Origin: Henckelia pumila
Taxonomy: Eukaryota > Streptophyta > Magnoliopsida > Lamiales > Gesneriaceae
NCBI RefSeq assembly: GCF_033568475.1
Contig: NC_133121.1
Span: 2,852,001 to 2,916,000, forward strand
Direction of reading: 5' to 3'
DNA length: 64,000 bases
The notes under the pieces are model-generated. The model had not been told where the DNA came from. It did not search any database and saw only the letters and a program-made list of their open reading frames with translations. The translations under genes were made by a program, and so were the position numbers. Of the stretch, positions 38,256 through 51,690 are shown in pieces (within the stretch, counting starts at the first letter, position 1; each line of letters opens with the position of its first letter).

Positions 38256-39671
38256 GGCGGATTTTTTCTAGCTAGGTGAATGGTGGGAGTTATTAGGTGC
38301 TAGAGATTTTAGCAGTCGGTGAAAGAAAGAAAATACAATGAATCTGGACATATTGTAATTTGTTTTTTTGATTGGAGATGATGTCATCATTTTAACAACA
38401 ATAATATTATTTTCATCATTCATAAAACACATTGTATAATTTGTTTCTAATTAGAGCGTCACTATTAACCCCGCTACAAATTCTACCGGTCCAAACTCCA
38501 AACATATATATGTTATGTTTTCTGTCCATACTCACTCCTCAATTATTATTTTTTTTATGACAATCCTTAGAGGTATGTCAAACTAAAAGCATTAGACATA
38601 TATCTTTAACCACTACCAAATCTATCATAACTAGTGTTCACTACCATTTTAAAAAATGTAAATCCTCATGTCGCGCGTCGAATCACGGAAATCAAACCTC
38701 AATTTAACAAAATTAATACCAACTTATTTAAACATAAAAAATCATTTTCAATTATAAGTGAGCTTTTAAAAGACTGCTGCTACAATAATGTTCATCTTTT
38801 TTGCGGAGCTGCGAGTCTGTGACCAACTTCTTGAAGGCCTTGCCGTCCCGAAGTTGCACGACCAGGTTCCTACGAGTTCCATTAATTTTAGAGAGATGAA
38901 TGGGGATATTTCTTGCTAGAAAGTTTTGGAAATAAAAAGGATATAATTCATGGCTTAACAACACAAATATATGCATATAAAATGACGTACAAATTTCAAA
39001 TACTAGTATTGTCAGAGATGTTAATCAATTGATGCAACTAATTAAAAAGCGAGAGGTGAATACTGAATAACAATAAATTTGATTTCTTTTTTTCATGTAC
39101 ATGTTGAGCCAGAAAGATTCATGCTTGTAGATTTAAATAAATAAGCAAACGCCCAGAAACTCAAGATTATATGTAAGAGTAAGATGTAACTGAAATAGCT
39201 TACATCAAGATTTTTGAGTTCAAATAGGCAACTATAATTAGTTCAATTTTGTCAAGAAAATAGAGATGGCGTGGGAGAACGAGTAATTCGAGAAATATGA
39301 ATGAAACAAACAAAAGAATGTTAGGTGGTGAATATCAATCAATCAATTCTTGCATGACAATTGACAAATAAATTATATTATAGGATTATTAATTAATTCA
39401 TATTTAATTAGCGTTCTAAGAATACTGCTTCATTTTGCATGCATCAATAAAAGCTAACACAAAAAAGGAATACAATGGATATTTGGGAAAATATATTTGG
39501 TTAAATATATAATTTTTTTTTTTTAAAAAACATGATCTACCAAGTACATTTGAAATACAATACAGAAAGTCATTTAATGTTGAGCAAAAGTTATATGAAG
39601 TATCTTTCAAAATATAATTATATGAAGTAAAAAACAATAAAATTATATATCTTCAGGTTTTTGTATGGAGA
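38256..39671. other. Upstream region of dioxygenase C, broken by the array
   Basis: Similarity to the upstream DNA of copy B resumes near 38325 (AAGAAAGAAAATAC) and includes the shared blocks at 39228-39357 and 39398-39440. An unrelated-looking stretch at about 38500-39150 separates them. At about 39662-39672 the similarity (TCTTCAGGTTTTTG) stops abruptly and array sequence begins. The piece 39479-39671 occurs again at 42543-42723. Confidence 0.6.
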
Positions 39672-40091
39672 GCTGGGTCATGGTTGCGATGGTGCTAGTG
39701 GCGAAAAACAAAGATGAGTTCATAGCCAAAGTCGCCGAAAGTGACCCTTTGTATGGAGAGCTGGGTGATGGATCGGAGTGACAAAATAAATTTCACTAAG
39801 GACACTAGGAGCCAAGTTTTTTGTTGAAACGTCGACGACGAGATTTTTGGCAAAAATTGCGCCAGCAAAATCATTCTTCATAGCAATGAACTTAACCATT
39901 AATGGATTTGTGTTAAAAACACATTTTTCTATTTGTGTCGATGAATAATCCTCATGGCCACGGCCAAATCTTGCCGCCACGATTAGTTTTAACTTTGATT
40001 TGTGTAGGTGTGGGATGAGGATACCATCCTCATACCCGAACAATATTGGGGTGGGTATGAAGATGCTATCCTCATTCCCGAACCCGCCCCG

Positions 40092-40149
<58 letters not shown>

Positions 40150-40594
40150 TTTTAATTATCAAATTTTATTAAATATAAAATATTATAAAAAATTTAAAAT
40201 TAAAAGTATTATTATTATTTGGTTTACATATATTTTTATACATTATATATAATACATTCGTTTATGATAACATAATTTTTCATAACATAAAAATATTATT
40301 TGAATCTCATTAATGTTACGTACACATATAAACTATTTATATTAGTCAATATATATATTTTATTTATTTTGATAAATTTAAAAACAATATATAATCTTAA
40401 TAAATTTTTGATACATAGTATTTTATTTAAAATAATAATTTTTATTGATAGAAATATTTTTTATTTAAAATATTTTAAATAATTTTAAAATTTAAAATTA
40501 AAATAAAAAATTTGAACCAAAATATTTTAGATATTTTATCTTAAAATTAAACAATAATTTTTATATTTTTATATAATAAAATTTACTGATATCA

Positions 40595-40627
<33 letters not shown>

Positions 40628-40744
40628 TCGAGTATGTGTAAAGGATGGAGATGGGGAATCCACGATAAAAAATATTGGGGATCGGGGCGGGTATGAGGAT
40701 ATGGTTCGAATTCGGTCTTCATCCCCGTCCCGCTGCCATCCCAA
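39672..40744 (+). repeat. Leading partial array unit
   Basis: Starts inside X part 2 (TGGTTGCGATGGTGCTAGTG at 39679-39698), reaches the X stop at 39779-39781, then has the inverted X arm at about 39797-40015, (AAT)n at 40091-40146 and the AT-rich spacer with (TA)n near 40597-40628. It lacks the dioxygenase piece and X part 1. It abuts the broken upstream region of dioxygenase C and therefore marks the array edge. Confidence 0.82.
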
Positions 40745-42051
40745 TGTGTGATTTTTGAAATGCTGGATCTGTACGTTTTCAGCGTCAAACTTCATGAAAT
40801 TACTGCTCTTACGAGCCGAGAAGAACTTCCCCAAGAACAATAAAATTATTCTCGAACCTCAATACCCCAAACTTCTCCGATCTCTCACATTAACTTTCGT
40901 AACAAAAACGAAAAACAGCAATGATGCTCTCCAATATCCATTCTCTGTCACTCCGACCCATCACCCAGCCCCCCTCCTCCGTCCGATTCCATACTTCCAC
41001 CGTTTCTTTGCTCCCCAAAAAATTTTCTTCGTTCTCACACCTACACAATCAAAAGTGAAACCAATCGTGGCGGCAAACTCTGGACATGGCCATGAGGATG
41101 ATTCACCGAAAGATGCACAGATAAAAAATGTGTTTTTAACACATATCCATTGATGGTTAAGTTCATTGCTATGAAGCACGATCTTGCTAGCGCAATTTTT
41201 GCTAAAGATCTCGTTGATGCTTCAACAAAAAACTTGTCTCCTAGCGTTCTTAAGACTGCCTAAGGTTGGCTACCACTTGTTTCTGAGTCCAATTTGGTGG
41301 ACAGACTCAATCTAGAGCTGAACTTGGCCCTGACTGATTTGATTTTTCATAAAAAAAAACCTTCCCACATGGACGATGACAATTTCATTAAGATCTTGAA
41401 CGCGAAGATGAAAGAAACAGAGGGATTTCGACACAACTATTCCCCTATCATTGTTCATTGGATAAAAGAGCATGAGATGAGCTTGTTTGAGATATAATTT
41501 TTGTAAGTTTTTTTTTCCTTTAACTATAATAACATTATTTGTTAAAATTTGTTAACTATTTTAAATGATTTATTTTGTCCAAAAGTCCATTTCTTGCTGA
41601 GTTAATTACGACCAAAAAAAATCATGAGATTGCCCTGGCTGCGATGGTGCTAGTGGCGAAAGCAAAAGATGAGTTCATAGCCAAAGTTTCCGAGAGTGAC
41701 CCTTTGTATAGGGAGCTGGATGATGGGTCGGAGTGACAAAATAAATTTCACTAAGAACGCTAGGAACCAAGTTTTTTGTTGAAGCATCGACGAGATGTTT
41801 GGCAAAAATTGCGCTAGCAAGATCGTGCTTCATAGCAATGAACTTAACCATCAATGGATCTGTGTTAGAAACACATTTTTCTATTTGTGCATATTTCGAT
41901 AAATCATCCTCATGGGCACGGCAGAAGCTTGCCGCCACGATTTATTTAACCTTTAATTTGTGTAAGTGTGGGATGAGAATATCATCCCCATACCCGCCCC
42001 TATATATGTTTCGGGTATGAAGATGATATCCTCATCCCCGAACCCGCCCCG

Positions 42052-42137
<86 letters not shown>

Positions 42138-43151
42138 CCGAAAAAATTAATCGAGTTTGGGTTGGGTTAGAGTCAACCCGGGTTGACACGAAATGACCCG
42201 AAACTTATAATTATTATTATTTTATATAAAATTAAGAAAAATTTACTACATTTTTATACATTGTATGTTTAAAAAATATATATATTATATATTAATATAA
42301 TATATTTTCTTCATTTAATGTTTATTTTGTATAATTTTTATTTTTTAAAATATTTTTTTATTTTTTTTGTAATAAGCATATTTTAAATTTTCTATAACTA
42401 AAAGTTCAAATTTAAAATATATATATAAGCTTAGATTTTGTTATTATATGATTAAATTAAATATTATTATTATTATTGTGTGTTCTGAATTTTAATTTAA
42501 TTATTTTGTTAAAAAATAAAAAAATAAAATCAAGTTGGTTCATATTTGGGAAAATATATTTGGTTAAATATATAATTTTTTTTAAAAAAACATGATCTAC
42601 CAAATACATTTGAAATACAATACAGAAAGTCATTTAATGTTGAGCAAAAGTTATATGAAGTATCTTTCAAAATATAATTATATGAAGTAAAAAACAATAA
42701 AATTATATATCTTCAGGTTTTTGTATGGAGAGTTGGGTCATGGTTGCGATGGTGCTAGTGGCGAAAGACAAAGATGAGTTCATAGCCAAAGTCGCCGAAA
42801 GTGACCCTTTGTATGGAGAGCTGGGTGATGGGTCGGAGTGACAAAATAAATTTCACTAAGAACGCTAGGAGCCAAGTTTTTTGTTGAAACGTCGACGACG
42901 AGATTTTTGGCAAAAATTGCGCTAGCAAAATCATGCTTCATAGCAATGAACTTAACCAACAATGGATTTGTGTTAAAAACACATTTTTCTATTTGTGTCG
43001 ATGAATAATCCTCATGGCCACGGCCGAATCTTGCCGCCACGATTAGTTTCAACTTTGATTTGTGTAGGTGTGGGATAAGGATACTATCCTTATACCCGAA
43101 ACATATTGGGGCGGGTATGAGGATGCTATCCTCATTCCCGAACCCGCCCCG

Positions 43152-43218
<67 letters not shown>

Positions 43219-43662
43219 TTTTAATTATCAAATTTTATTAAATATAAAATATTATAAAAAATTTAAATTTAAAAGTATTATTATTATTTGGTTTACATAT
43301 ATTTTTATACATTATATATAATACATTCGTTTATGATAACATAAATTTTCATAACATAAAAATATTATTTGAATCTCATTAATGTTACGTACACATATAA
43401 ACTATTTATATTAGTCAATATATATATTTTATTTATTTTGATAAATTTAAAAACAATATATAATCTTAATAAATTTTTGATAAATAGTATTTTCTTTAAA
43501 ATAATAATTTTTATTGATAGAAATATTTTTTATTTAAAATATTTTAAATAATTTTAAAATTTAAAATTATAATAAAAAATTTGAACCAAAATATTTTAGA
43601 TATTTTATCTTAAAATTAAAAAATAATTTTTATATTTTTATATAATAAAATTTACAGATATC

Positions 43663-43722
<60 letters not shown>

Positions 43723-43837
43723 GGGTATGTGTAAAGGATGGAGATGGGGAATCCACGATAAAAAATAATGGGGATCGGGGCGGGTATGAGGATAGGGTTC
43801 GAATTCGGTCTTCATCCCCGTCCCGCTGCCATCCCAA
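40745..43837 (+). repeat. Array unit 1, enlarged (3.09 kb)
   Basis: Dioxygenase piece 40745-40835, X copy to the stop at 41734-41736, inverted arm about 41752-41972, (AAT)n 42053-42134. The X copy has an in-frame stop after VLKTA and a frameshift near the transit-peptide end, so it is dead. Positions 42136-42540 hold a different AT-rich spacer beginning with GGGTTGGGTTAGAGTCAACC-like sequence. Then 42543-43837 repeats 39479-40744, including the fragment of the dioxygenase C upstream DNA and the leading partial unit. The unit is thus a tandem duplication of about 3.07 kb that includes the original insertion edge. Confidence 0.8.
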
Positions 43838-45616
43838 TGTGTGATTTTTGAAATGCTGGATCTGTAAGTTTTCAGCGTCAAACATCATGAAATTACTGCT
43901 CTTATGAGCCGAGAAGAACTTCCCAAGAAGAATAAAATTATTCTCGAACCTCAATACCCCAAACATCTCCGATCTCTCACATTAACTTTCGTAACAAAAA
44001 CGAAAAACAGCAATGATGCTCTCCAATATCCATTCTCTGTCACTCCGACCCATCACCCAGCCCCCCTCCTCCGTCCGATTCCATACTTCTACCGTTTCTT
44101 TGCTCCCCAAAAAATTTCTTCGTTCTCACACATACACAATCAAAAGTGAAACCAATCGTGGCGGCAAACTTTGGACATGGCCATGAGGATGCTTCACCGA
44201 AAGATGCACAGATAAAAAATGTGTTTTTAACACATATCCATTGATGGTTAAGTTCATTGCTATGAAGCACGATCTTGCTAGCGCAATTTTTGCTAAAGAT
44301 CTCGTTGATGCTTCAACAAAAAACTTGTCTCCTAGCATTCTTAAGACTGCTGAAGGTTGGCTACCACTTGTTTCTGAGTCCAATTTGGTGGACAGACTCA
44401 ATCTAGAGCTGAACTTGGCCCTGACTGATTTGATTTTTCATAAAAAAAAACCTTCCCACATGGACGATGACGATTTCATTAAGATCTTGAACGCAAAGAT
44501 GAAAGAAACAGAGGGATCTCGACACAACTATTCCTCTGTCATTGTTCATTGGGTAAAAGAGCATGAGATGAGCTTGTTTGAGATATAATTTTTGTAAGTT
44601 TTTTTTTTCCTTTAACTATAATAACATCATTTGTTAAAATTTGTTAACTATTTTAAATGATTTATTTTGTCCAAAAGTCCATTTCTTGCTGAGTTAATTA
44701 CAACAAAAAAAAATCATGAGAGTGTTATGGCTGCGATGGTGCTAGTGGCGAAAGCAAAAGATGAGTTCATAGCCAAAGTTGCCGAGAGTGACCCTTTGTA
44801 TAGGGAGCTGGATAATGGGTCGGAGTGACAAAATAAATTTCACTAAGAACGCTAGGAACCAAGTTTTTTGTTGAAACATCGACGAGATGTTTGGCAAAAA
44901 TTGCGCTAGCAAGATCGTGCTTCATAACAATGAACTTAACCATCAATGGATCTGTGTTAGAAACACATTTTTCTATTTGTGCATATTTTGATAAATCATC
45001 CTCATGGGCACGGCAGAAGCTTGCCACCACGATTTATTTAACCTTTAATTTGTGTAAGTGTGGGATGAGGATATCATCCCCATACCCTTCCATATATATG
45101 TTTCGGGTATGAAGATGATATCCTCATCCCCGAACCCGCCCCGATAATAATAATAATAATAATAATAATAATATTTTAATTATCAAATTTTATTAAATCT
45201 AAAATATTATAAAAAAAATTAAAATTAAAAGTATTATTATTATTTGGTTTACATATATTTTAATACATTATATATAATTCATCCGTTTATGATAACATAG
45301 TTTTTTATTACATAAAAATATTACTTGAATCTTATTAATGTTACGTACAAATATAAATTATTTATATTAGTTTATATATATATATTTTATTTATTGTGAT
45401 AAATTTAAAAATAATATATAATCTTAATAAATTTTTGATACATAGTATTTTATTTAAAATAATATTTTTTATTGATAAAAATTGTTTTATTTAAAATATT
45501 TTAAATAATTTTAAAAGTTAATATTATAATAAAAAATTTGACCCAAAATATTTTAGGTATTTTATCTTAAAATTAAACAATAATTTTTATATTATTATAT
45601 AATAAAATTTACTGAT

Positions 45617-45657
<41 letters not shown>

Positions 45658-45764
45658 GTAAAGGATGGGGATGAGGGATCCCCGATAAGAAATCATTGGA
45701 ATCGGGGCGGGTATGAGGATGAGGTTCGAATTCGGTCCCCATCCCCTCCCCGCAACCATCCCTA
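43838..45764 (+). repeat. Array unit 2 (type I)
   Basis: X part 1 carries the type I frameshift beside CACAATCAAAAGTG. An open frame of 115 codons remains at 44241-44588 (MVKFIAMKHDLASAIFAK to EMSLFEI). X stop at 44826-44828, inverted arm about 44845-45062, short (AAT)n 45144-45172, (TA)n near 45620-45655. Confidence 0.82.
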
Positions 45765-47082
45765 TGTGTGATTCTTTAAATGCTGGATCTGTACGTTTTC
45801 AACGTCATGCTTCATGAAATTACTACTCTTACGAGCCTAGAAGAACTTCCCCAAATGGAATAAACTTATTCTCCAACCTCAATACCCCAAACTTCTCTGA
45901 TATCTCACATTAAATTTCGTAACAAAAACGAAAAACGACAATGATGATCTCCAATATCCATTCTCTGTCACTCCGACGCATCACCCAGCCCCCTTCCTCC
46001 GTCTGACTCCGTGCTTCCACCGTTTCTATGCCCCCCACCAAATTTTCTTGGTTCTCACTTCTACATAAATCAAAGGTGAAACTAATCGTGGCGGCAATCT
46101 CTGGCCATGACCATGAGAATAATTCACCGAAAGATGCACAGATAGAAAAATATGTTTCTAACACACATCCATTGATGGTTAAGTTTATTGCTAGGAAGCA
46201 ACATCTTGCTAGCGCAATTTTTGCTAAAGATCTCGTTCATGTTTCAACAAAAAATTTGGCTCCTAGCGTTCTTAAGACTATCGATGGTTGGCTGCCACTT
46301 GTTTCTGAGTCCAATTTGGTGTGCATGCTCAATCTAGAGCTGAACTTGGCCCTGATTGATTTGATTTTTCATAAGAAACCTTACCATATGGCCGATGACG
46401 ATTTAATTAAGATCTTGAACGCGAAGATGAAAGAAACAAAGGAATCTGGACACAACTATTCCCTGTCAATTGTTCATTGGGTCAAAGAGGTCAAAGAGCA
46501 TGGGATGAGCTTGTTTGAGATAAATTGTTTTTGTAAGTTTTTTTTTCCTTTAACTATAATAACATCATCTGTCAAATTTTGTTAACTATTTTAAATGCTT
46601 TATTTTGTCCAAGAGTCCCTTCTTTGCTGAGTTAATTACGACCAAAAGAAATCATCAGAGTGTCATGGCTGCGATAGTGCTAGAGGCGAAACCCAAAAAT
46701 GTGTTCATAGCCAAAGTCGCCGAGAGTGACCCTTTGTATAGGGAGCTGGGTGATGGGTTGGAGTGACAAACTAAATTTCACTAAGAACGCTAGGAGCCAA
46801 GTTTTTTGTTGAAGCATCGACGACGAGATTTTTGGCAAAAATTGCTTTAGCAAGATCGTGTTTCATAGCAATGAACTTAACCATAAATAGATCTGTGTTA
46901 GAAACACATTTTTTTTTATTTCTGCATCTTTCGATTAATTATCCTCAAGGCCACGGCCGGAGCTTGCCGCCACGATTGGTTTCACCTTTGATTTGTGTAG
47001 GTGTGGGATGAGGATACCATCCCCATACCCGAAACATATTGGGGCGGTATCGGGATGTTATCCTCATCCCCGAACCGGCCCC

Positions 47083-47123
<41 letters not shown>

Positions 47124-47728
47124 TAATAATAATAATAATAATAATATTTTAATTATCAAATTTAATTAAATCTAAAATATTATAAATAAATTAAAATTAA
47201 AAGTATTATTATTATTTGGTTTACATATATTTTTATACATTATATATAATAAATCCGTTTATGATAAAATAATTTTTTATAACATAAAAATTTTATTTAA
47301 ATCTCATTAATGTTATGTACACATATAAACTATTTATATTAGTCTATATATATATATATATATATTATTTATTTTGATAAATTTAAAAACAATATATAAC
47401 ATTAATAAATTTTTGATACATAGTATTTTTTTTAAAATAATAATTTTGATTGATAGAAATATTTTTTTATTTAAAATATTTTTAATAATTTTAAAAGTTA
47501 ATATTATAATAAAAAATTTGACCCAAAATATTTTAAAAAATTTATCTTAAACTTAAACAACAATTTTTATATTCTTATATAATAAAATTTACTAATATCA
47601 AATATATATTTAGTTATGGGTAAAGGATGGGAATGGGGAATCCCTGATAAGAAAAAAAATGGGGATCGGGGCGGGTTTGAGCATGGGGTTCGAATTCGGT
47701 CCCTATCCCCACCCCGCTTCCATCCCTA
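45765..47728 (+). repeat. Array unit 3 (type II)
   Basis: Type II is marked by TTCTTTAAATGCTGG in the dioxygenase piece and by X variants such as ISGHDHENN, ARKQHL and VKEVKEHGM. Inverted arm about 46784-47010, with TTTAGCAAGATCGTGTTTCA specific to this type. (AAT)n 47083-47143. Confidence 0.82.
46028..46585 (+). pseudogene. X gene fragment, longest-frame type II copy (unit 3)
   Basis: An open frame of 185 codons, but it starts downstream of the presumed true start: in type II copies a TGA interrupts the transit-peptide region near 46005. The frame covers a transit-peptide-like end (KLIVAAISG), PLMVKFIARKQHLASAIFAK, a Leu-rich helix (LNLELNLALIDLIF) and NYSLSIVHWVKE. It then reads into the T-rich intron-like gap. 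I do not recognise the family. The pattern suggests a plastid-targeted, mostly helical protein. The intact parent must lie elsewhere. Confidence 0.6.
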
Positions 47729-49039
47729 TATGTGATTCTTGAAATGCTGGATCTGTACGTTTTCAACGTCAAACTTCATGAAATTACTGCTCTTACGAGC
47801 CGAGAAGAACTTCCCCAAGTGGAATAAACTTATTCTCCAACCTCAATACCCCAAACTTCTCCGATCTCTCACATTAACTTTCGTAACAAAAACGAAAAAC
47901 AGCAATGATGCTCTCCAATATCCATTCTCTGTCACTCCGACCCATCACCCAGCCCCCCTCCTCCGTCCGATTCCATACTTCCACCGTTTCTTTGCTCCCC
48001 AAAAAATTTTCTTCGTTCTCACACATACACAATCAAAAGTAAAACCAATCGTGGCGACAAACTCTGGACATGGCCATGAGGATGATTCACCGAAAGATGC
48101 ACAGATAAAAAATGTGTTTTTAACACATATCCATTGATGGTTAAGTTCATTGCTATGAAGCACGATCTTGCTAGCGCAATTTTTGCTAAAGATCTCGTTG
48201 ATGCTTCAACAAAAAACTTGTCTCCTAGCGTTCTTAAGACTGCTGAAGGTTGGCTACCACTTGTTTCTGAGTCCAATTTGGTGGACAGACTCAATCTAGA
48301 GCTGAACTTGGCCCTGACTAATTTGATTTTTCATAAAAAAAAAAAACCTTCCCACATGGACGATGACGATTTCATTAAGATCTTGAACGCAAAGATGAAA
48401 GAAACAGAGGGATCTCGACACAACTATTCCCCTGTCATTGTTCATTGGGTAAAAGAGCATGAGATGAGCTTGTTTGAGATATAATTTTTGTAAGTTTTTT
48501 TTTTCCTTTAACTATAATAACATCATTTGTTAAAATTTGTTAACTATTTTAAATGATTTATTTTGTCCAAAAGTCCATTTCTTGCTGAGTTAATTACGAC
48601 CAAAAAAAATCATGAGAGTGTCATGGCTGCGATGGTGCTAGTGGCGAAAGCAAAAGATGAGTTCATAGCCAAAGTTGCCGAGAGTGACCCTTTGTATAGG
48701 GAGCTGGATGATGGGTCGGAGTGACAAAATAAATTTCACTAAGAACGCTAGGAACCAAGTTTTTTGTTGAAGCATCGACGAGATGTTTGGCAAAAATTGC
48801 GCTAGCAAGATCGTGCTTCATAGCAATGAACTTAACCATCAATGGATCTGTGTTAGAAACACATTTTTCTATTTGTGCATATTTCGATAAATCATCCTCA
48901 TGGGCACGGCAGAAGCTTGACTCCACGATTTATTTAACCTTTAATTTGTGTAAGTGTGGGATGAGGATATCATCCCCATACTCACCCCTATATATGTTTC
49001 GGGTATGAAGATGATATCCTCATCCCCGAACCCGCCCCG

Positions 49040-49105
<66 letters not shown>

Positions 49106-49550
49106 TTTTAATCATCAAATTTTATTAAATCTAAAATATTATAAAAAAATTAAAATTAAAAGTATTATTATTATTTGGTTTACATATATTTTAATACATT
49201 ATATATAATTCATCCGTTTATGATAACATAATTTTTTATAACATAAAAATATTACTTGAATCTTATTAATGTTACGTACAAATATAAATTATTTATATTA
49301 GTCTATATATATATATTTTATTTATTGTGATAAATTTAAAAATAATATATAATCTTAATAAATTTTTGATACATAGTATTTTATTTAAAATAATATTTTT
49401 TATTAATAAAAATTGTTTTATTTAAAATATTTTTAATAATTTTAAAAGTTAATATTATAATAAAAAATTTGACCCAAAATATTTTAGGTATTTTATCTTA
49501 AAATTAAACAATAATTTTTATATTCTTATATAATAAAATTTACTGAAATC

Positions 49551-49590
<40 letters not shown>

Positions 49591-49697
49591 GTAAAGGATG
49601 GGGATGAGGGATCCCCGATAAGAAATCATTGGAATCGGGGCGGGTATGAGGATGAGGTTCGAATTCGGTCCCCATCCCCTCCCCGCAGCCATCCCTA
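47729..49697 (+). repeat. Array unit 4 (type I)
   Basis: Dioxygenase piece opens TATGTGATTCTTGAAATGCT. The X frame is broken as in unit 2 and an A-run expansion adds a lysine codon (open part 48134-48484). Sense arm about 48020-48236, inverted arm about 48740-48959, so a transcript could form a stem of about 215 bp with a loop of about 500 nt. (AAT)n 49040-49104. Confidence 0.82.
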
Positions 49698-51015
49698 TGT
49701 GTGATTTTTTAAATACTGGATCTGTACGTTTTCAACGTCATGCTTAATGAAATTACTACTCTTACGAGCCTAGAAGAACTTCCCCAAATGGAATAAAATT
49801 ATTCTCCAACCTCAATACCCCAAACTTCTCTGATATCTCACATTAAATTTCGTAACAAAAACGAAAAACGACAATGATGATCTCCAATATCCATTCTCTG
49901 TCACTCCGACGCATCACCCAGCCCCCATCCTCCGTCTGACTCCGTGCTTCCACCGTTTCTTTGCCCCCCCACCAAATTTTCTTGGTTCTCACTCCTACAT
50001 AAATCAAAGGTGAAACTAATCATGGCGGCAATCTCTGGCCATGACCATGAGAATAATTCACCGAAAGATGCACAGATAGAAAAATATGTTTCTAACACAC
50101 ATCCATTGATGGTTAAGTTTATTGCTAGGAAGCAACATCTTGCTAGCGCAATTTTTGCTAAAGATCTCGTTCATGTTTCAACAAAAAATTTGGCTCCTAG
50201 CATTCTTAAGACTATCGATGGTTGGCTGCCACTTGTTTCTGAGTCCAATTTGGTGTGCATGCTCAATCTAGAACTAAACTTGGCCCAGATTGATTTGATT
50301 TTTTATAAGAAACCTTACCACATGGCCGATGACGATTCAATTAAGATCTTGAACGCGAAGATGAAAGAAACAAAGGAATCTGGACACAACTATTCCCTGT
50401 CAATTGTTCATTGGGTCAAAGAGGTCAAAGAGCATAGGATGAGCTTGTTTGAGATAAATAGTTTTTGTAAGTTTTTTTTTCCTTTAACTATAATAACATC
50501 ATCTGTCAAATTTTGTTAACTATTTTAAATGCTTTATTTTGTCCAAGAGTCCCTTCCTTGCTGAGTTAATTACGACCAGAAGAAATCATGAGAGTGTCAT
50601 GGCTGCGATAGTGCTTGAGGCGAAACCCAAAAATGTGTTCATAGCCAAAGTCGTCGAGAGTGACCCTTTGTATAGGGAGCTGGGTGATGGGTTGGAGTGA
50701 CAAAATAAATTTCACTAAGAACGCTAGGAGCCAAGTTTTTTATTGAAGCATCGACGACGAGATTTTTGGCAAAAATTGCTTTAGCAAGATCGTGTTTCAT
50801 AACAATGAACTTAACCATAAATAGATCTGTGTTAGAAACACATTTTTTTTTATTTGTGCATCTTTCGATTAATTATCCTCAAGGCCACGGCCGGAGATTG
50901 CCGCCACGATTGGTTTCACCTTTGATTTGTGTAGGTGTGGGATTAGGATACCATCCCCATACCCGAAACATATTGGGGCGGTATCGGGATGCTATCCTCA
51001 TCCCCGAACCGGCCC

Positions 51016-51112
<97 letters not shown>

Positions 51113-51690
51113 TTTTAATTATCAAATTTAATTAAATCTAAAATATTATAAATAAATTAAAATTAAAAGTATTATTATTATTTGGTTTACATATATTTTT
51201 ATACATTATATATAATAAATCCGTTTATGATAACATAATTTTTTATAACATAAAAATTTTATTTGAATCTCATTAATGTTACGTACACATATAAACTATT
51301 TATATTAGTCTATATATATATATATATTATTTATTTTGATAAATTTAAAAACAATATATAACATTAATAAATTTTTGATACATAGTATTTTTTTTAAAAT
51401 AATAATTTTGATTGATAGAAATATTTTTTTATTTAAAATATTTTTAATAATTTTAAAAGTTAATATTATAATAAAAAATTTGACACAAAATATTTTAAAA
51501 AATTTATCTTAAACTTAAACAACAATTTTTATATTCTTATATAATAAAATTTACTAATATCAAATATATATTCAGTTATGGGTAAAGGATGGGAATAGAA
51601 AATCCCCGATAAGAAAAAAAATGGGGATCGGGGCGGGTTTGAGCATGGGGTTCGAATTCGGTCCCTATCCCCACCCCGCTTCCATCCCTA
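49698..51690 (+). repeat. Array unit 5 (type II)
   Basis: Close relative of unit 3. X stop at 50698-50700, inverted arm about 50716-50942. It has the longest microsatellite of the array, (AAT)n at 51016-51110. Confidence 0.82.
49944..50519 (+). pseudogene. X gene fragment, type II copy (unit 5)
   Basis: A 191-codon open frame, the longest in the array, beginning MLPPFLCPPTKFSWFSLLHK because an extra C restores the frame at the transit-peptide end. The TGA in the upstream part of the transit peptide is shared with unit 3. The later part matches unit 3 with a few substitutions (for example LNLAQIDLIFYKK). Confidence 0.6.

Noticed and set aside
40745-41736. X units as processed retrocopies
   Set aside because: The T-rich intron-like gap is retained and no poly(A) tail or target duplication bounds X.
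43790-43820. Pol III B-box-like GGTTCGAATTC in every spacer, suggesting SINEs or tRNA genes
   Set aside because: No A box at the right distance and no cloverleaf; the match is part of the GC-rich spacer end.
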